DNA from: Mucilaginibacter yixingensis
GTDB taxonomy: Bacteria > Bacteroidota > Bacteroidia > Sphingobacteriales > Sphingobacteriaceae
Direction: 5' to 3'
Length of the DNA: 64,000 nucleotides
Assembly (NCBI RefSeq): GCF_041080815.1
Contig: NZ_CP160205.1
Span: 1,054,001 to 1,118,000 of the forward strand
Position 1 is the stretch's first letter, and every line of letters starts with the position of its first letter. Position numbers and translations under genes: made by a program. The notes below the pieces were generated by a model. That model was given only the letters and a program-made list of their open reading frames with translations, was not told the origin of the DNA and searched no databases. Shown one piece after another: positions 33,385 to 41,530 of this stretch.

Positions 33385-34251
33385 ATGAAACGGCCATTCG
33401 TCATTTTTTACGCAACCATCATTTATGCGCTGGCGCAGCTGGTGTGGTGGGGTTATATGCTCATCAGCTTGCAGCCCAATCATTTGGGTATGATACTGGG
33501 CGAAGCATCTATGTTTGTATTGGTGTTTGCGTTAGGTGCATGGAGCCTGCATAAATCTGTCAATAAAGAACGCCGTTTGCATGAGCAGAAGCGTAACTTT
33601 TTGCTGTCGGTAACACACGAGCTGAAATCGCCGCTGGCATCTATTAAGCTTTACCTGCAAACCATTGGCAAGCGCGATCTGGAAAAGAAACAGATGATGA
33701 ACTTTATTGATAAGTGTTTGCTGGATATTGAGCGTCTGGACGATCTGGTAGAGAATATGCTGCTGGCATCAAAAATTGAAAACCAGTCTTACACTTTCCC
33801 TAAGGAGAACTTTAATCTTTCTGCCCTGGTAGATAGTGTGGTGAATCGCCTGCAGATCAATAAATGCGATTTTAATCAGCAGTTGATCAATGCCGAGATT
33901 GAGCCGAAGATTGAGATTACTGGCGATAAGTTTGCTCTGTCATCAGTAGTAACCAACCTGGTCGAAAACGCCATTAAATATTCAAAGCCTTGTGAGGAAG
34001 TAGCTGTGAAGTTGTTTCGTAAAGATGGCAATGTTCACCTGCAGGTGGCAGACAGAGGTATAGGCATTGCGGACACGGAGAAAGGTCGCATCTTTGATCG
34101 TTTTTACCGCGTAGGTAGCGAAGATACCCGTAATACCAAAGGCACTGGGTTGGGTCTGTATATTGTGAAACAGGTGTTGGATAAACACGAGGCCAGCATT
34201 CATGTGCGCGACAATAAGCCTGCTGGGAGCGTGTTCGAGGTTGTATTTTAA
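33385..34251 (+). CDS. Sensor histidine kinase
   Basis: 288 residues. Two hydrophobic segments (about 5-28 and 37-56) give a minimal membrane sensor with a very short outer loop, so it may sense within the membrane. The HisKA box is LSVTHELKSPLASIKLYLQT with phospho-acceptor His78. The ATPase domain has NLVENAIKYSK (N box), ADRGIGIAD (G1), FDRFYRV (F) and KGTGLGLYIVKQ (G2). It is preceded by an unusually strong Shine-Dalgarno stretch (AGGAGGATAGGAGGAG). It is followed by its response regulator and lies inside the heme cluster. Confidence 0.93.
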   Translation: MKRPFVIFYATIIYALAQLVWWGYMLISLQPNHLGMILGEASMFVLVFALGAWSLHKSVNKERRLHEQKRNFLLSVTHELKSPLASIKLYLQTIGKRDLEKKQMMNFIDKCLLDIERLDDLVENMLLASKIENQSYTFPKENFNLSALVDSVVNRLQINKCDFNQQLINAEIEPKIEITGDKFALSSVVTNLVENAIKYSKPCEEVAVKLFRKDGNVHLQVADRGIGIADTEKGRIFDRFYRVGSEDTRNTKGTGLGLYIVKQVLDKHEASIHVRDNKPAGSVFEVVF

Positions 34252-34432
34252 GAAGATTAGTGGGGAAGGGTGGACAATTGTCATAGATTGAGACAAATTG
34301 TCATAAAACATTATTCAAACCGCGAGTATTATCATAGGGTTGTCAATAAACGTTGCAAAACCACAATCGGAATAAGGTTTGAATATGCCGGTATAGTAAT
34401 GAAATGTATCATTGCATCATAAAATTTTAACC

Positions 34433-35137
34433 ATGCCTAAGAAAAGAATTTTACTGGCCGAGGACGAAGAACATTTGCTGGAAGCAATTAAGCTAAACCT
34501 TGAGCTGGAAGGCTATAAAGTTTCAACCGCTAACAACGGCAAAAAAGCCTTACAGATATTTAAAGAAGAACGTTTTAACCTGGTGATTCTGGACGTAATG
34601 ATGCCAGAGATGGACGGCTTTGTGGTTGCAGAAACCATTCGCCTGGAAAACTCTGAGGTGCCTGTGATGTTCCTGACCGCCAAAAATACCAACGAGGATA
34701 AAATTGCCGGTCTTAAAAAAGGCGCCGACGATTACCTTACCAAACCTTTCAACCTGGAAGAGCTGATACTGCGTGTAAACAACCTGGTAAAACGCGGTCT
34801 GAAAGGTGAAGATCTGAAAGAGTTTAACAGCTATAAAATTGGCGATAAAACCATTCATTTCAACTCATTTGAGCTGGTGAACGAAGACGGTTCTATCACT
34901 GCGCTGACCAAAAAAGAAACCATGCTGCTGAAGTTGCTGATTGAGCGTCGTAATGAGGCTGTATCGCGCGAGCAGATTCTGGAGACCGTTTGGAACTACG
35001 ATGTGTACCCATCAACCCGTACCATTGATAACTTTATCCTTACCTTCCGTAAGTATTTTGAACCCGATCCAAAGAACCCGGTTTATTTCCACTCTATCCG
35101 TGGTGTGGGTTATAAGTTTACCGATAATCAGCATTAA
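34433..35137 (+). CDS. OmpR-family response regulator
   Basis: 234 residues from the ATG at 34433, chosen over a TTG at 34412 because the receiver domain begins directly (MPKKRILLAEDEEHLLEAIK). Receiver: acidic pocket at E10, D11 and E12, phospho-acceptor Asp54 in LVILDVMMPEMDGF, FLTAKNT and the conserved Lys in DYLTKPFNLEE. The C-terminal winged helix has TKKETMLLKLLIERRNEAVS, STRTIDNFILTFRKYFE and the HSIRGVGYKF wing. It is cognate to the kinase 180 nt upstream. The stop overlaps the next start by 1 nt. Targets are unknown; the heme genes are plausible by position only. Confidence 0.94.
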   Translation: MPKKRILLAEDEEHLLEAIKLNLELEGYKVSTANNGKKALQIFKEERFNLVILDVMMPEMDGFVVAETIRLENSEVPVMFLTAKNTNEDKIAGLKKGADDYLTKPFNLEELILRVNNLVKRGLKGEDLKEFNSYKIGDKTIHFNSFELVNEDGSITALTKKETMLLKLLIERRNEAVSREQILETVWNYDVYPSTRTIDNFILTFRKYFEPDPKNPVYFHSIRGVGYKFTDNQH

Positions 35138-35679
35138 TGTTTACCAATAGGGCAAGGCTTTTTGTTATAGCGGCTTTTTTATTGTTGTGCGCATTCTTTA
35201 TGTATCAGCACACGTATGAGTTAGTGGGGGTAGCCGTTATTTTTATTGTGATGCTGCTGTGGGGTTATTTTAAAGAGGGCCCGATTATTCTGGCAGCAAA
35301 ATCATTCCACAACAAAGATTATGACAAGGCCGATGCCCTGCTGAAACAAATCCGTAATCCGGATTTGCTCAGTAAAAAGCGCCGTGGCTTTTACGAGTTT
35401 ATTATGGGCGGAATTTGCCTGCAACGTCAGGATTTTGAAGAAGCCAGTGCTCATTATGAACTGGCAGCCCAATATCCCCTGCGTACCGCTAATGATCACG
35501 TTGCCGCATTAGTGCACGTGGCCAACATCAGTATCCGTTTGGGCAATTTTGAAAAGGCCGCAACTTACCTACAATTAGCTAAGGAGAAAGAAGAACAGGT
35601 AACCGCCAAAATGAAAGCTGTGATTGAAAAGATTGAGATGGAGTTGGAGCGGAAGAACCTGGGTAAGAATCAAGAATAG
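35137..35679 (+). CDS. TPR-like membrane protein downstream of the two-component pair
   Basis: 180 residues. Two hydrophobic helices (about 8-24 and 27-43) anchor it, then a helical cytoplasmic part with TPR-like repeats (FHNKDYDKADALLKQI, RQDFEEASAHYELAAQYP, LGNFEKAATYLQLAKEKEE). It is coupled to the response regulator gene by a TAATG junction, so it may modulate or depend on the two-component system. No enzymatic motif is present. Confidence 0.8.
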   Translation: MFTNRARLFVIAAFLLLCAFFMYQHTYELVGVAVIFIVMLLWGYFKEGPIILAAKSFHNKDYDKADALLKQIRNPDLLSKKRRGFYEFIMGGICLQRQDFEEASAHYELAAQYPLRTANDHVAALVHVANISIRLGNFEKAATYLQLAKEKEEQVTAKMKAVIEKIEMELERKNLGKNQE

Positions 35680-35711
35680 AGAGTCAAGAAAAAAGAGCTA
35701 CTATACCGTTT

Positions 35712-35812
35712 GTCATTGCGAGGAATGGTAGGGGCTGGTGATACTGGAGTGAAGAAGCAATCTCGTCGCATGTTAAAGCGAGCGACGAGATTGCTTCGTT
35801 CCTCGCAATGAC
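35712..35812. repeat. GTCATTGCGAG dispersed palindromic repeat
   Basis: It runs from GTCATTGCGAGGAATGGTAG to TTCGTTCCTCGCAATGAC, with inner arms GAAGCAATCTCGTCGC and GCGACGAGATTGCTTC. It lies between the TPR gene and hemE. Confidence 0.8.
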
Positions 35813-35847
35813 AAATAGCACTGTATCAACTCTTGACTCTGAACAAC

Positions 35848-36876
35848 ATGCAAATGAAAGATCTATTTATAAAAGCTGCATTTTCAGAGCAGACAGAACG
35901 CCCGCCCGTATGGATGATGCGCCAGGCCGGCCGCTTTATGAAGGAATACTGGGATATCAAAAACAAATATTCCTTCCTGGAAATGTGCAAAACCCCAGAG
36001 ATTGCCGCAGATGTTACTATGTTGCCGGTTGATTTGCTGGGTATTGATGCCGCCATCTTGTTTTCGGACATTCTGGTAACTGCCGAAGCTATGGGTGGTG
36101 AACTGAGTTTCTCGGCAGGTGTTGGTCCGCAGTTTGCTAACCCGGTGCGTACTAAAGCAGCAGTTGATGCCTTGGATACCGACGTATTGCCGAAACTGCA
36201 ATATGTAGCCGATGCTATTAAAGTAATTCAGCAGCGTTTAAATGGCAGTATTCCGTTGATTGGTTTTGCAGGTGCTCCATTTACCGTAATGAGCTATTTG
36301 GTAGAGGGCGGTTCATCACGCGATTTTAAAACCACCAAACTGTTACTGCATAACGAGCCTGAACTAGCTCACCAATTGCTTAGCAAAATTGCCAAAGTAA
36401 CTGCCGATTATCTGAACCTGCAAATTGCAGCAGGGGTGAACGCTATTCAGATTTTTGATAGCTGGGCACAGGCTTTGGCTTGGGATGACTACAAGGAATT
36501 CTCACACCGTTATATCACCGAAATTATCAGTCAGCTGAACCGTAAGGATATCCCGGTAATTTCATTCTGTAAAGGCAGCTCGGTTTTCGCGCCGCTGATG
36601 GCAGAGGCCAAACCAGACGTAATTTCTATCGACTGGAACGTTGATCTGTTGGATATCAAAAAACGCCTGCCGCAAGGCATCGCCGTGCAAGGTAACCTTG
36701 ATCCACACATTTTATATGCCGATAAAAAAGTGATCAAAGAGCGCATCCATCGCCTGTTTGAGCGCATGCGCGGCGAGAACGGTTTTATCTTCAACCTGGG
36801 TCATGGCATTATGCCTGATATTCCGTTTGATAACGTGAAGTATGCGGTTGAAGTGATTAAGGAGTTTAGATACTAA
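35848..36876 (+). CDS. hemE: Uroporphyrinogen decarboxylase
   Basis: About 342 residues from the ATG at 35848; a TTG at 35833 is also in frame but less likely. It removes four carboxyls from uroporphyrinogen III to give coproporphyrinogen III. The family signature RPPVWMMRQAGRFMKEYWDI holds the substrate-binding Arg residues, and catalytic Asp is in LGIDAAILFSDILV. The GFAGAPFTVMSYLVEGG loop and the NLGHGIMPDIPFDNV end are conserved. It resumes the heme pathway after the two-component insertion. A repeat on each side separates it from its neighbours. Confidence 0.95.
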   Translation: MQMKDLFIKAAFSEQTERPPVWMMRQAGRFMKEYWDIKNKYSFLEMCKTPEIAADVTMLPVDLLGIDAAILFSDILVTAEAMGGELSFSAGVGPQFANPVRTKAAVDALDTDVLPKLQYVADAIKVIQQRLNGSIPLIGFAGAPFTVMSYLVEGGSSRDFKTTKLLLHNEPELAHQLLSKIAKVTADYLNLQIAAGVNAIQIFDSWAQALAWDDYKEFSHRYITEIISQLNRKDIPVISFCKGSSVFAPLMAEAKPDVISIDWNVDLLDIKKRLPQGIAVQGNLDPHILYADKKVIKERIHRLFERMRGENGFIFNLGHGIMPDIPFDNVKYAVEVIKEFRY

Positions 36877-36887
36877 GATATAAAGAT

Positions 36888-36968
36888 GTCTTGCTGAGCG
36901 ATAGCGAAGCATCTCCGTGGATAGGCCGATAAGCTTGTCCTCAGAGATGCTTCGTTCCTCAGCATGAC
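36888..36968. repeat. GTCTTGCTGAG...CTCAGCATGAC dispersed palindromic repeat
   Basis: Arms GCTGAGCGATAGCGAAGCAT and ATGCTTCGTTCCTCAGCATG are complementary with a few mismatches. It follows hemE by 11 nt and its right end contains an ATG (36964) in frame with hemJ. Confidence 0.75.
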
Positions 36969-36990
36969 ATATCTGCGAAATAATAAGGCC

Positions 36991-37536
36991 GTGCAATACT
37001 ACAATTACATTCTTTCCATACATATCATCTTTGTAGTCTGCTGGATGGCGGGGCTGTTTTACCAGGTGCGACTGTTTATCTACCACACCGAGGCACAAGA
37101 CAAACCAGATGATGAGCGTCGTATCCTATCTGCCCAGTTTGAGATTATGGAGCGCAGGTTGTGGAATGTAATTGCCGTACCTTCTATGTTCCTGGTGATT
37201 GCTGCTGGTATAACCATGCTGGTTTTACAACCGTTCTGGCTTCAACAACCATGGCTGCATGTAAAGCTGGGCTTTGTAGTTGGCTTGATCATCTATCATT
37301 TCATCTGCCAAAAGAAGATGAAAGAGATGCGTAAAGGCATCTTCAAATGGAAATCAACCCATCTACGTATATGGAACGAGGTTGCCACTATCTTTCTGTT
37401 TGCGATCGTTTTCCTCGCTGTATTGAAGAATGCGGTAAGCTGGATCTATGGAATTTTAGGTCTGCTGGCATTCAGTATCATTATTATGCTGGCCGTGAAG
37501 ATCTATAAGAATTATAGGGCGAAGGGGAAAGATTAA
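36991..37536 (+). CDS. hemJ: HemJ-type protoporphyrinogen IX oxidase
   Basis: About 181 residues from a GTG at 36991, preferred because homologs begin close to YYNYILSIHIIFVVCWMAGL. An in-frame ATG at 36964 lies inside a dispersed repeat and would add nine residues. Four hydrophobic helices are visible. The conserved His in ILSIHIIFVV and the basic HVKLGF segment fit HemJ (UPF0093/CopD-like), a heme b-dependent membrane enzyme oxidising protoporphyrinogen IX. It ends the heme cluster and explains why no hemG or hemY is present here. Confidence 0.87.
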   Translation: MQYYNYILSIHIIFVVCWMAGLFYQVRLFIYHTEAQDKPDDERRILSAQFEIMERRLWNVIAVPSMFLVIAAGITMLVLQPFWLQQPWLHVKLGFVVGLIIYHFICQKKMKEMRKGIFKWKSTHLRIWNEVATIFLFAIVFLAVLKNAVSWIYGILGLLAFSIIIMLAVKIYKNYRAKGKD

Positions 37537-37558
37537 AGATTGGAGATTAAAGATTAGG
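37530..37558. repeat. AGATTAAAG-word repeat
   Basis: Three near-copies of AGATTAAAG/AGATTGGAG follow directly on the hemJ stop. The same words form the arms of the palindrome at 7708-7810. Confidence 0.45.
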
Positions 37559-37573
37559 CTGAATCTCGTCCAG

Positions 37574-37659
37574 GTCATGCCGAACTTGTTTCGGCACCCC
37601 ATACGCAAAGCCGCATGCAATTCTTCGCAAATGAGATCCCGAAATAAATTCGGGATGAC
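37574..37659. repeat. GTCATGCCGAA...TTCGGGATGAC dispersed palindromic repeat
   Basis: It runs from GTCATGCCGAACTTGTTTCG to AAATTCGGGATGAC. Outer ends are complementary with mismatches, and inner GATCCCGAAATAAATTCGGGAT forms a hairpin. It lies between hemJ and the shared terminator. Confidence 0.7.
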
Positions 37660-37671
37660 ATAATACTTAAC

Positions 37672-37705
37672 AAAAGACTCCCGCACCAACGTGCGGGAGT
37701 CTTTT
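37672..37705. terminator. Bidirectional terminator between hemJ and the SnoaL-like lipoprotein
   Basis: A perfect 15-bp stem, AAAAGACTCCCGCAC with GTGCGGGAGTCTTTT, surrounds a 4-nt loop, with A on one side and T on the other. It ends the plus-strand heme cluster and the minus-strand gene ending at 37741. Confidence 0.88.
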
Positions 37706-37740
37706 GTTATCAATAATACTCACTACTCACCATTCACTAC

Positions 37741-38271
37741 TTACATTTTCTTTTTAGGCATTGGTATATCCAGCTGGTCAAAGAAGGTTGCCGGTTCTTG
37801 TATAGAACGATGCGAGGTGATCTGTCCTTTTGCGTTGAAGGTATAAATATCAGCATCATTTACTTTGAATGGCTTGTTATTGGCCTTGATGCCCATAAAA
37901 TCTTTTTTAAAGGTGCCGCTCCAGGTGCCCAGTACGGCTACGGTATTGCTATCGGCAACAGCTTTGAGGTTTTCGGCTTTTAACTCCGGAAAGGCATCCA
38001 GAAAGTTTTGCATATCCTTTTTTAAAGAGTCCATGTTTTTTTGTACATGCGTTCCGGTGCTGCCATATTCTGTGTAGCCCGGTGCGCAGTCTTTAAAGGC
38101 AGCGTTGATATCTTTAGTGTTCATTGCCTGTACAGCAGCCAGGGCGGTTTGCTTGTTTTTCTCCATTTTAACTGTAGCGCTGTCGGTTTTGGCTGTGGGC
38201 ACGTAAGAGTTGCTGCCACTACATGATGCGAAGAGGCCGGCAATAGCCAGGCCGAATAAGATTTTTTTCAT
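37741..38271 (-). CDS. SnoaL/NTF2-like lipoprotein
   Basis: 176 residues from the ATG at 38271; upstream in-frame codons would only lengthen a non-signal stretch. The signal ends in a lipobox (LAIAGLFASC). The mature domain has NTF2-like features: ALAAVQAMNTKDINAAFKDC, APGYTEYGSTGTHVQ, LDAFPELKAENLKAVADSNT, VAVLGTWSGTF and DIYTFNAKGQITSHR. NTF2-like cones may be enzymes or ligand binders; this one is periplasmic and lipid-anchored, with unknown substrate. It shares a bidirectional terminator with hemJ. Confidence 0.8.
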   Translation of the reverse strand: MKKILFGLAIAGLFASCSGSNSYVPTAKTDSATVKMEKNKQTALAAVQAMNTKDINAAFKDCAPGYTEYGSTGTHVQKNMDSLKKDMQNFLDAFPELKAENLKAVADSNTVAVLGTWSGTFKKDFMGIKANNKPFKVNDADIYTFNAKGQITSHRSIQEPATFFDQLDIPMPKKKM

Positions 38272-38349
38272 GAGTAAGTTTATTTGGTTGGTTGGAATTA
38301 TATCAATGTAAGATTTAAAATTCAAATAATCAAGCATTTACACTTAGAC

Positions 38350-38383
38350 GAAAAAAGGCGATGGACATAACGACCATCGCCTT
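38350..38383 (-). terminator. Terminator after the Lipoprotein_15 gene
   Basis: AAGGCGATGG (38355-38364) and CCATCGCCTT (38374-38383) pair perfectly. On the minus strand the stem is followed by TTTTTTCG. Confidence 0.85.
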
Positions 38384-38412
38384 AACCTAAATGAAAAACT
38401 ATGTACTAAACC

Positions 38413-39285
38413 TTAATTCAATACCACGGTTGATGAATTGGTAACCTTCCAAATGGCGGCTCCCGGTGTAGGGAAACTTACACCTTTGGTATTACCACGG
38501 GTAGCGGCATCCTGCCCGAAGAAATAAAGCGGGCGCCCCCTGAAGCTGATCTGCGAGTGACCAAATACGTTGATGATGGCAAAATCACTTTTAAGAAGGA
38601 TTGATGGAACGCTTTGCACGGTTTTAACCGAGTCAATTGACCAGGTGATGTTATTGCTAAAATCTGCTTTGGTAAAAGTGTTGGTGTTGGCTTTATCTGG
38701 TGTAAACATGTAAAGGGTGTGGCCGCGGTCGTCAACTAAATATTGTGATATTGCTGTTCCGGCTACGCCCGCACTGGTGTATTGCTTACCATCAAGCCCA
38801 ACCAATTGAGCATCCGAGATCATTACCGAATAATCTGCCTTGGCCACAAACCAGGTGTTATCCACCGGGTCGCCATTGGTATCGCCGGCGTAGATGTCGC
38901 CAGAGTAATAATAGAGCGGCCAGCCTTTGTAGGTGGTTTGCATGGCGCCATCGGAGCGGGTAATGGTGGCAAAATCGCTGGCATTTAAACCTGTACCCAA
39001 GGTAGGGTTAGCACTGTAAAATACGGGCCAAACGGCCAGGCATCCGCCAGTACAGTTTGACGTAGTGCCAGCATCGATAGAAAAGAAATAAAGCGTCCGA
39101 CCCGAGCCATCCGTCATGATGTTGCCAAATTTAGTGTTGGCCATTAATTGAATGCTGTTGCTCATGGCTGGTGTGCCATTGTCATAGTTGTTAGTGCTGT
39201 TGTTGTATTTCTTGCAGCCTATGATCAGCATGATTACTAAAGTAGCGGCGGCTACGAAAAGCCTGCCTATTCTGATCGTTTTCAT
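38413..39285 (-). CDS. Secreted repeat lipoprotein (COG4315/Lipoprotein_15 type)
   Basis: 290 residues. The signal ends near IIGC, consistent with a lipoprotein. At least two copies of the Lipoprotein_15 motif are present, in the form TKFGNIMTDGSGRTLYFFSI with GGCLAVWPVFY, and SQYLVDDRGHTLYMFTPDKA. A third partial unit is near the C-terminus (ISFRGRPLYFFGQDAATRGN). The repeats occur in surface lipoproteins of many bacteria; some are implicated in metal or redox biology, but no function is established. It is monocistronic with its own terminator. Confidence 0.82.
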   Translation of the reverse strand: MKTIRIGRLFVAAATLVIMLIIGCKKYNNSTNNYDNGTPAMSNSIQLMANTKFGNIMTDGSGRTLYFFSIDAGTTSNCTGGCLAVWPVFYSANPTLGTGLNASDFATITRSDGAMQTTYKGWPLYYYSGDIYAGDTNGDPVDNTWFVAKADYSVMISDAQLVGLDGKQYTSAGVAGTAISQYLVDDRGHTLYMFTPDKANTNTFTKADFSNNITWSIDSVKTVQSVPSILLKSDFAIINVFGHSQISFRGRPLYFFGQDAATRGNTKGVSFPTPGAAIWKVTNSSTVVLN

Positions 39286-39377
39286 AGCAAGTAGTTTTAA
39301 AAAGAGTTGCTTCTTATTAAAGGATACTCACCTGCAGGCGAGATGGTTGCCTCGGTGGAAAAAATAGATCGGGAAAG

Positions 39378-39411
39378 TTAAAGATTAGCGGCTAGAGATT
39401 AAGGATTGGGA
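39378..39411. repeat. AGATTA-word repeat
   Basis: AAAGATTAGCGGCTAGAGAT and AAGGATTGGGA repeat the words of the elements at 7708 and 37530. Confidence 0.4.
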
Positions 39412-39451
39412 GGTATTGTACCAGGGAAGGCTTACAATTGTGGCATTGCTT

Positions 39452-39964
39452 TTATTCCCTTTGTTTTTTCATCGCGCGCATCATTTCGGGGTAGGTCCAA
39501 TGATTAACCATGGCTGTAATGGCATTGGCAATACGGGTGGTGCGGGTAGGCTCGGTTTTGGCGCTATTGATCCAGGTGATAAAATAACGGCGGTGTCCTT
39601 CGGGAAGGCTGTTGAAATATTGCAGGGCTTCGGGCTCGTATTCAAAGCACTCCTGCATATCTGCGGGTATCTCTACCTGGGTATCGGGGTCCACCTCCAA
39701 TTTTACTTGTAACATGGCGCCGGCATTTTTATGGATGGCCTTGCGCATACCGGCGTTAATGGCCATAATAAAGTTGCCTTCGCCCATCGGTATTAACGCA
39801 ATGGCTTTAATGGGGTAACTATCCAGCCAGCCTTTTACGCGGAATGATTTTTTATTGCCAGGCTTGAGCTGCTGGGCCAGATCTGCCGGGATCTCAATAT
39901 AGCTCCATCCGGTTTTTTCGCCTTTCTCGTCAAACTGAAGGATGGTGGTTTGATAGTCAATCAT
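39452..39964 (-). CDS. DUF1905/YdeI-OmpD-associated family protein
   Basis: 170 residues. The N-terminal 90 residues are a DUF1905 beta-barrel (TGWSYIEIPADLAQQLKPGN, FRVKGWLDSYPIKAIALIPM), followed by a YdeI/OmpD-associated C-terminal part (EYEPEALQYFNSLPEGHRRY, FITWINSAKTEPTRTTRIA). The pair is commonly fused in Bacteroidota; a role in bacteriocin protection was reported for related proteins, but here it is only a family guess. No signal peptide, so cytoplasmic. No operon partner is adjacent. Confidence 0.85.
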   Translation of the reverse strand: MIDYQTTILQFDEKGEKTGWSYIEIPADLAQQLKPGNKKSFRVKGWLDSYPIKAIALIPMGEGNFIMAINAGMRKAIHKNAGAMLQVKLEVDPDTQVEIPADMQECFEYEPEALQYFNSLPEGHRRYFITWINSAKTEPTRTTRIANAITAMVNHWTYPEMMRAMKKQRE

Positions 39965-40257
39965 TCAAGGCAAAGTTAACTGCAATTTTATTTTAAGGTT
40001 GATGCAACTTTTACAAAAATCAAATCATCTATTTAAGTACGATAGCGGTGTTAACAACGTCATTTGTAATGGAAAAAGGATGAAAGCGCATTGCCTTTAA
40101 AGAAAAACGTTAGACAATATAAATCAGCAGGATAAACCAAGTAAGATGTTAAAATTTTGTTAAAAGTGCAAATTAAAGTAAAAGTAGTGTAACGTTTGGA
40201 GAAGTGCCGGTGTCTTATGGGTATAAAAATTAAAACAACCTCTTAATACATTTTGAT

Positions 40258-40683
40258 ATGAAAACTCTTAAATCACTTATGCTTGGTCTGGTAATGTTAG
40301 CCGTTTGCGGTGTTGCCAACGCTGCTAATAAACCAGAAAAACTTACAAAAAATTACGCCATCACCGCTTATGTAAATGCCATGAGCCACGGAAAATTGGC
40401 AGGTCTGAATGATGCGGTTGATGCATCGGCTAAATTTTCGATGCTGCGCGGCACAGACGTAATTAGCTTTTCAAAGGCAGAGATCATGAACTTTTTGAAA
40501 GGTAGCGAAGGCGTAGAGCAATTGTGCACCGTGCGCACTTCTGAAATGGAAAATAACGATAACGTTACCGTGGTAAAGGTTGATATGAAATATGAGCACT
40601 TTACCCGCAGCAACTACGTAACCATTGCCAACACCGGCGACGGCTGGAAAATTACCAACGTGTACAGCGTTTTTAGCAAGTAA
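40258..40683 (+). CDS. NTF2-like secreted protein (lumazine-binding-like)
   Basis: 141 residues with a signal peptide (LMLGLVMLAVCGVANAANK, cut near residue 22). The mature domain is an NTF2-like cone: LTKNYAITAYVNAMSHGKLA, LRGTDVISFSKAEIMNFLKG, VTVVKVDMKYEHFTRSNYVT and GDGWKITNVYSVFSK. Members of this group bear the putative lumazine-binding annotation. It is preceded by 293 nt of AT-rich sequence and followed by its own terminator, so it is probably regulated separately, though no exact promoter was found. Confidence 0.82.
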   Translation: MKTLKSLMLGLVMLAVCGVANAANKPEKLTKNYAITAYVNAMSHGKLAGLNDAVDASAKFSMLRGTDVISFSKAEIMNFLKGSEGVEQLCTVRTSEMENNDNVTVVKVDMKYEHFTRSNYVTIANTGDGWKITNVYSVFSK

Positions 40684-40717
40684 TTTCAGTTAATAATTAG
40701 TTTTTGTTTATGGAAGG

Positions 40718-40740
40718 AGGCCGCATTTGCGGCCTTTCTT
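40718..40740 (+). terminator. Terminator after the NTF2-like gene
   Basis: AGGCCGC (40718-40724) pairs with GCGGCCT (40729-40735), followed by TTCTT. It lies 35 nt past the stop. Confidence 0.75.
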
Positions 40741-40741
40741 G

Positions 40742-40868
40742 TACCCCTCCCAGCCTCAACCCCTCCCAGCCTCCCCGAAGGGGAGGAGCTCTTAAGAAAA
40801 GAAATTATTGCGTTTAGTCCCTCCCCTTCGGGGAGGTCAGGAGGGGTTGAAGTCGGGAGGGTTAGGGT
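40742..40868. repeat. CCTCCCC/GGGGAGG intergenic palindromic element
   Basis: Left: TACCCCTCCCAGCCTCAACC and CCTCCCCGAAGGGGAGGAG. Right: CCTCCCCTTCGGGGAGG then AGGAGGGGTTGA. Outer and inner parts are complementary. It is the fullest copy of the family whose shorter forms lie inside ispG and across the hemL start. Confidence 0.8.
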
Positions 40869-40870
40869 TT

Positions 40871-41527
40871 TTACCTGACAAGCGTCTGTATCGCCTTCTG
40901 CCAGCGGTCATAACCTTTGCTGTTCAGGTGCAGCATATCTTTTTGAAACAGGGAGGTGTCGGGTTGTCCGTTTGTATCAAACAGCACCGTGTTTACATCA
41001 ATAAAATGTGTTTTCTTTTTGTCTTTAATATAAGCAGCAATCAGTCGGTTGGCTTCTAGTGCCTGGGCGTAGGTCTTCGCTCGACTGGGGCTTTGCTTAA
41101 GCGACAGGAAATAGATTTCAGCATCGGGCGAATGCTCCTTGATCATGCCATACAGTGTTACAAAATCATGGTAGACGTTTTCCGGAGTCCGGCCCGCATT
41201 AATGTCGTTCTCGCCTGCATAAATGAAGATTTTTTTTGCCTTGTAGGGGTAAATGAGATCCGGGCTATAATATTTTACCCATTGCCATAATTGCGAGCCA
41301 CCCACTCCGCGCTGAATGATCGGCTTATCGGCAAATCGTTTTTGGAGGTCATCCCATTTGCGGATGGACGAACTGCCGATGAACAGCAACCCGCCTGGCT
41401 TGGGCATGTTTAAACTATCCTGATGTTTAAACGCTTTTATTTCTTCGGCAAAAGGGATACTTTGCGCAAAAATGTGCGGAGCCGATAGTGTGAGTAACAG
41501 CGCAAAAAAGAGGTATTTAATTTTCAT
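40871..41527 (-). CDS. SGNH/GDSL-like hydrolase
   Basis: 218 residues with a signal peptide (LLTLSAPHIFAQ). SGNH block I is LLFIGSSSIRKWDDLQ with the nucleophile Ser, block III is YAGENDINAGRTPENV, and the Asp-His pair is in DMLHLNSKGYDRWQ. It is a secreted esterase of the GDSL group that acts on acetylated sugars or lipids. It starts 4 nt after the stop of cytidine deaminase on the same strand, which is probably an operon of convenience. Confidence 0.9.
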   Translation of the reverse strand: MKIKYLFFALLLTLSAPHIFAQSIPFAEEIKAFKHQDSLNMPKPGGLLFIGSSSIRKWDDLQKRFADKPIIQRGVGGSQLWQWVKYYSPDLIYPYKAKKIFIYAGENDINAGRTPENVYHDFVTLYGMIKEHSPDAEIYFLSLKQSPSRAKTYAQALEANRLIAAYIKDKKKTHFIDVNTVLFDTNGQPDTSLFQKDMLHLNSKGYDRWQKAIQTLVR

Positions 41528-41530
41528 AGG

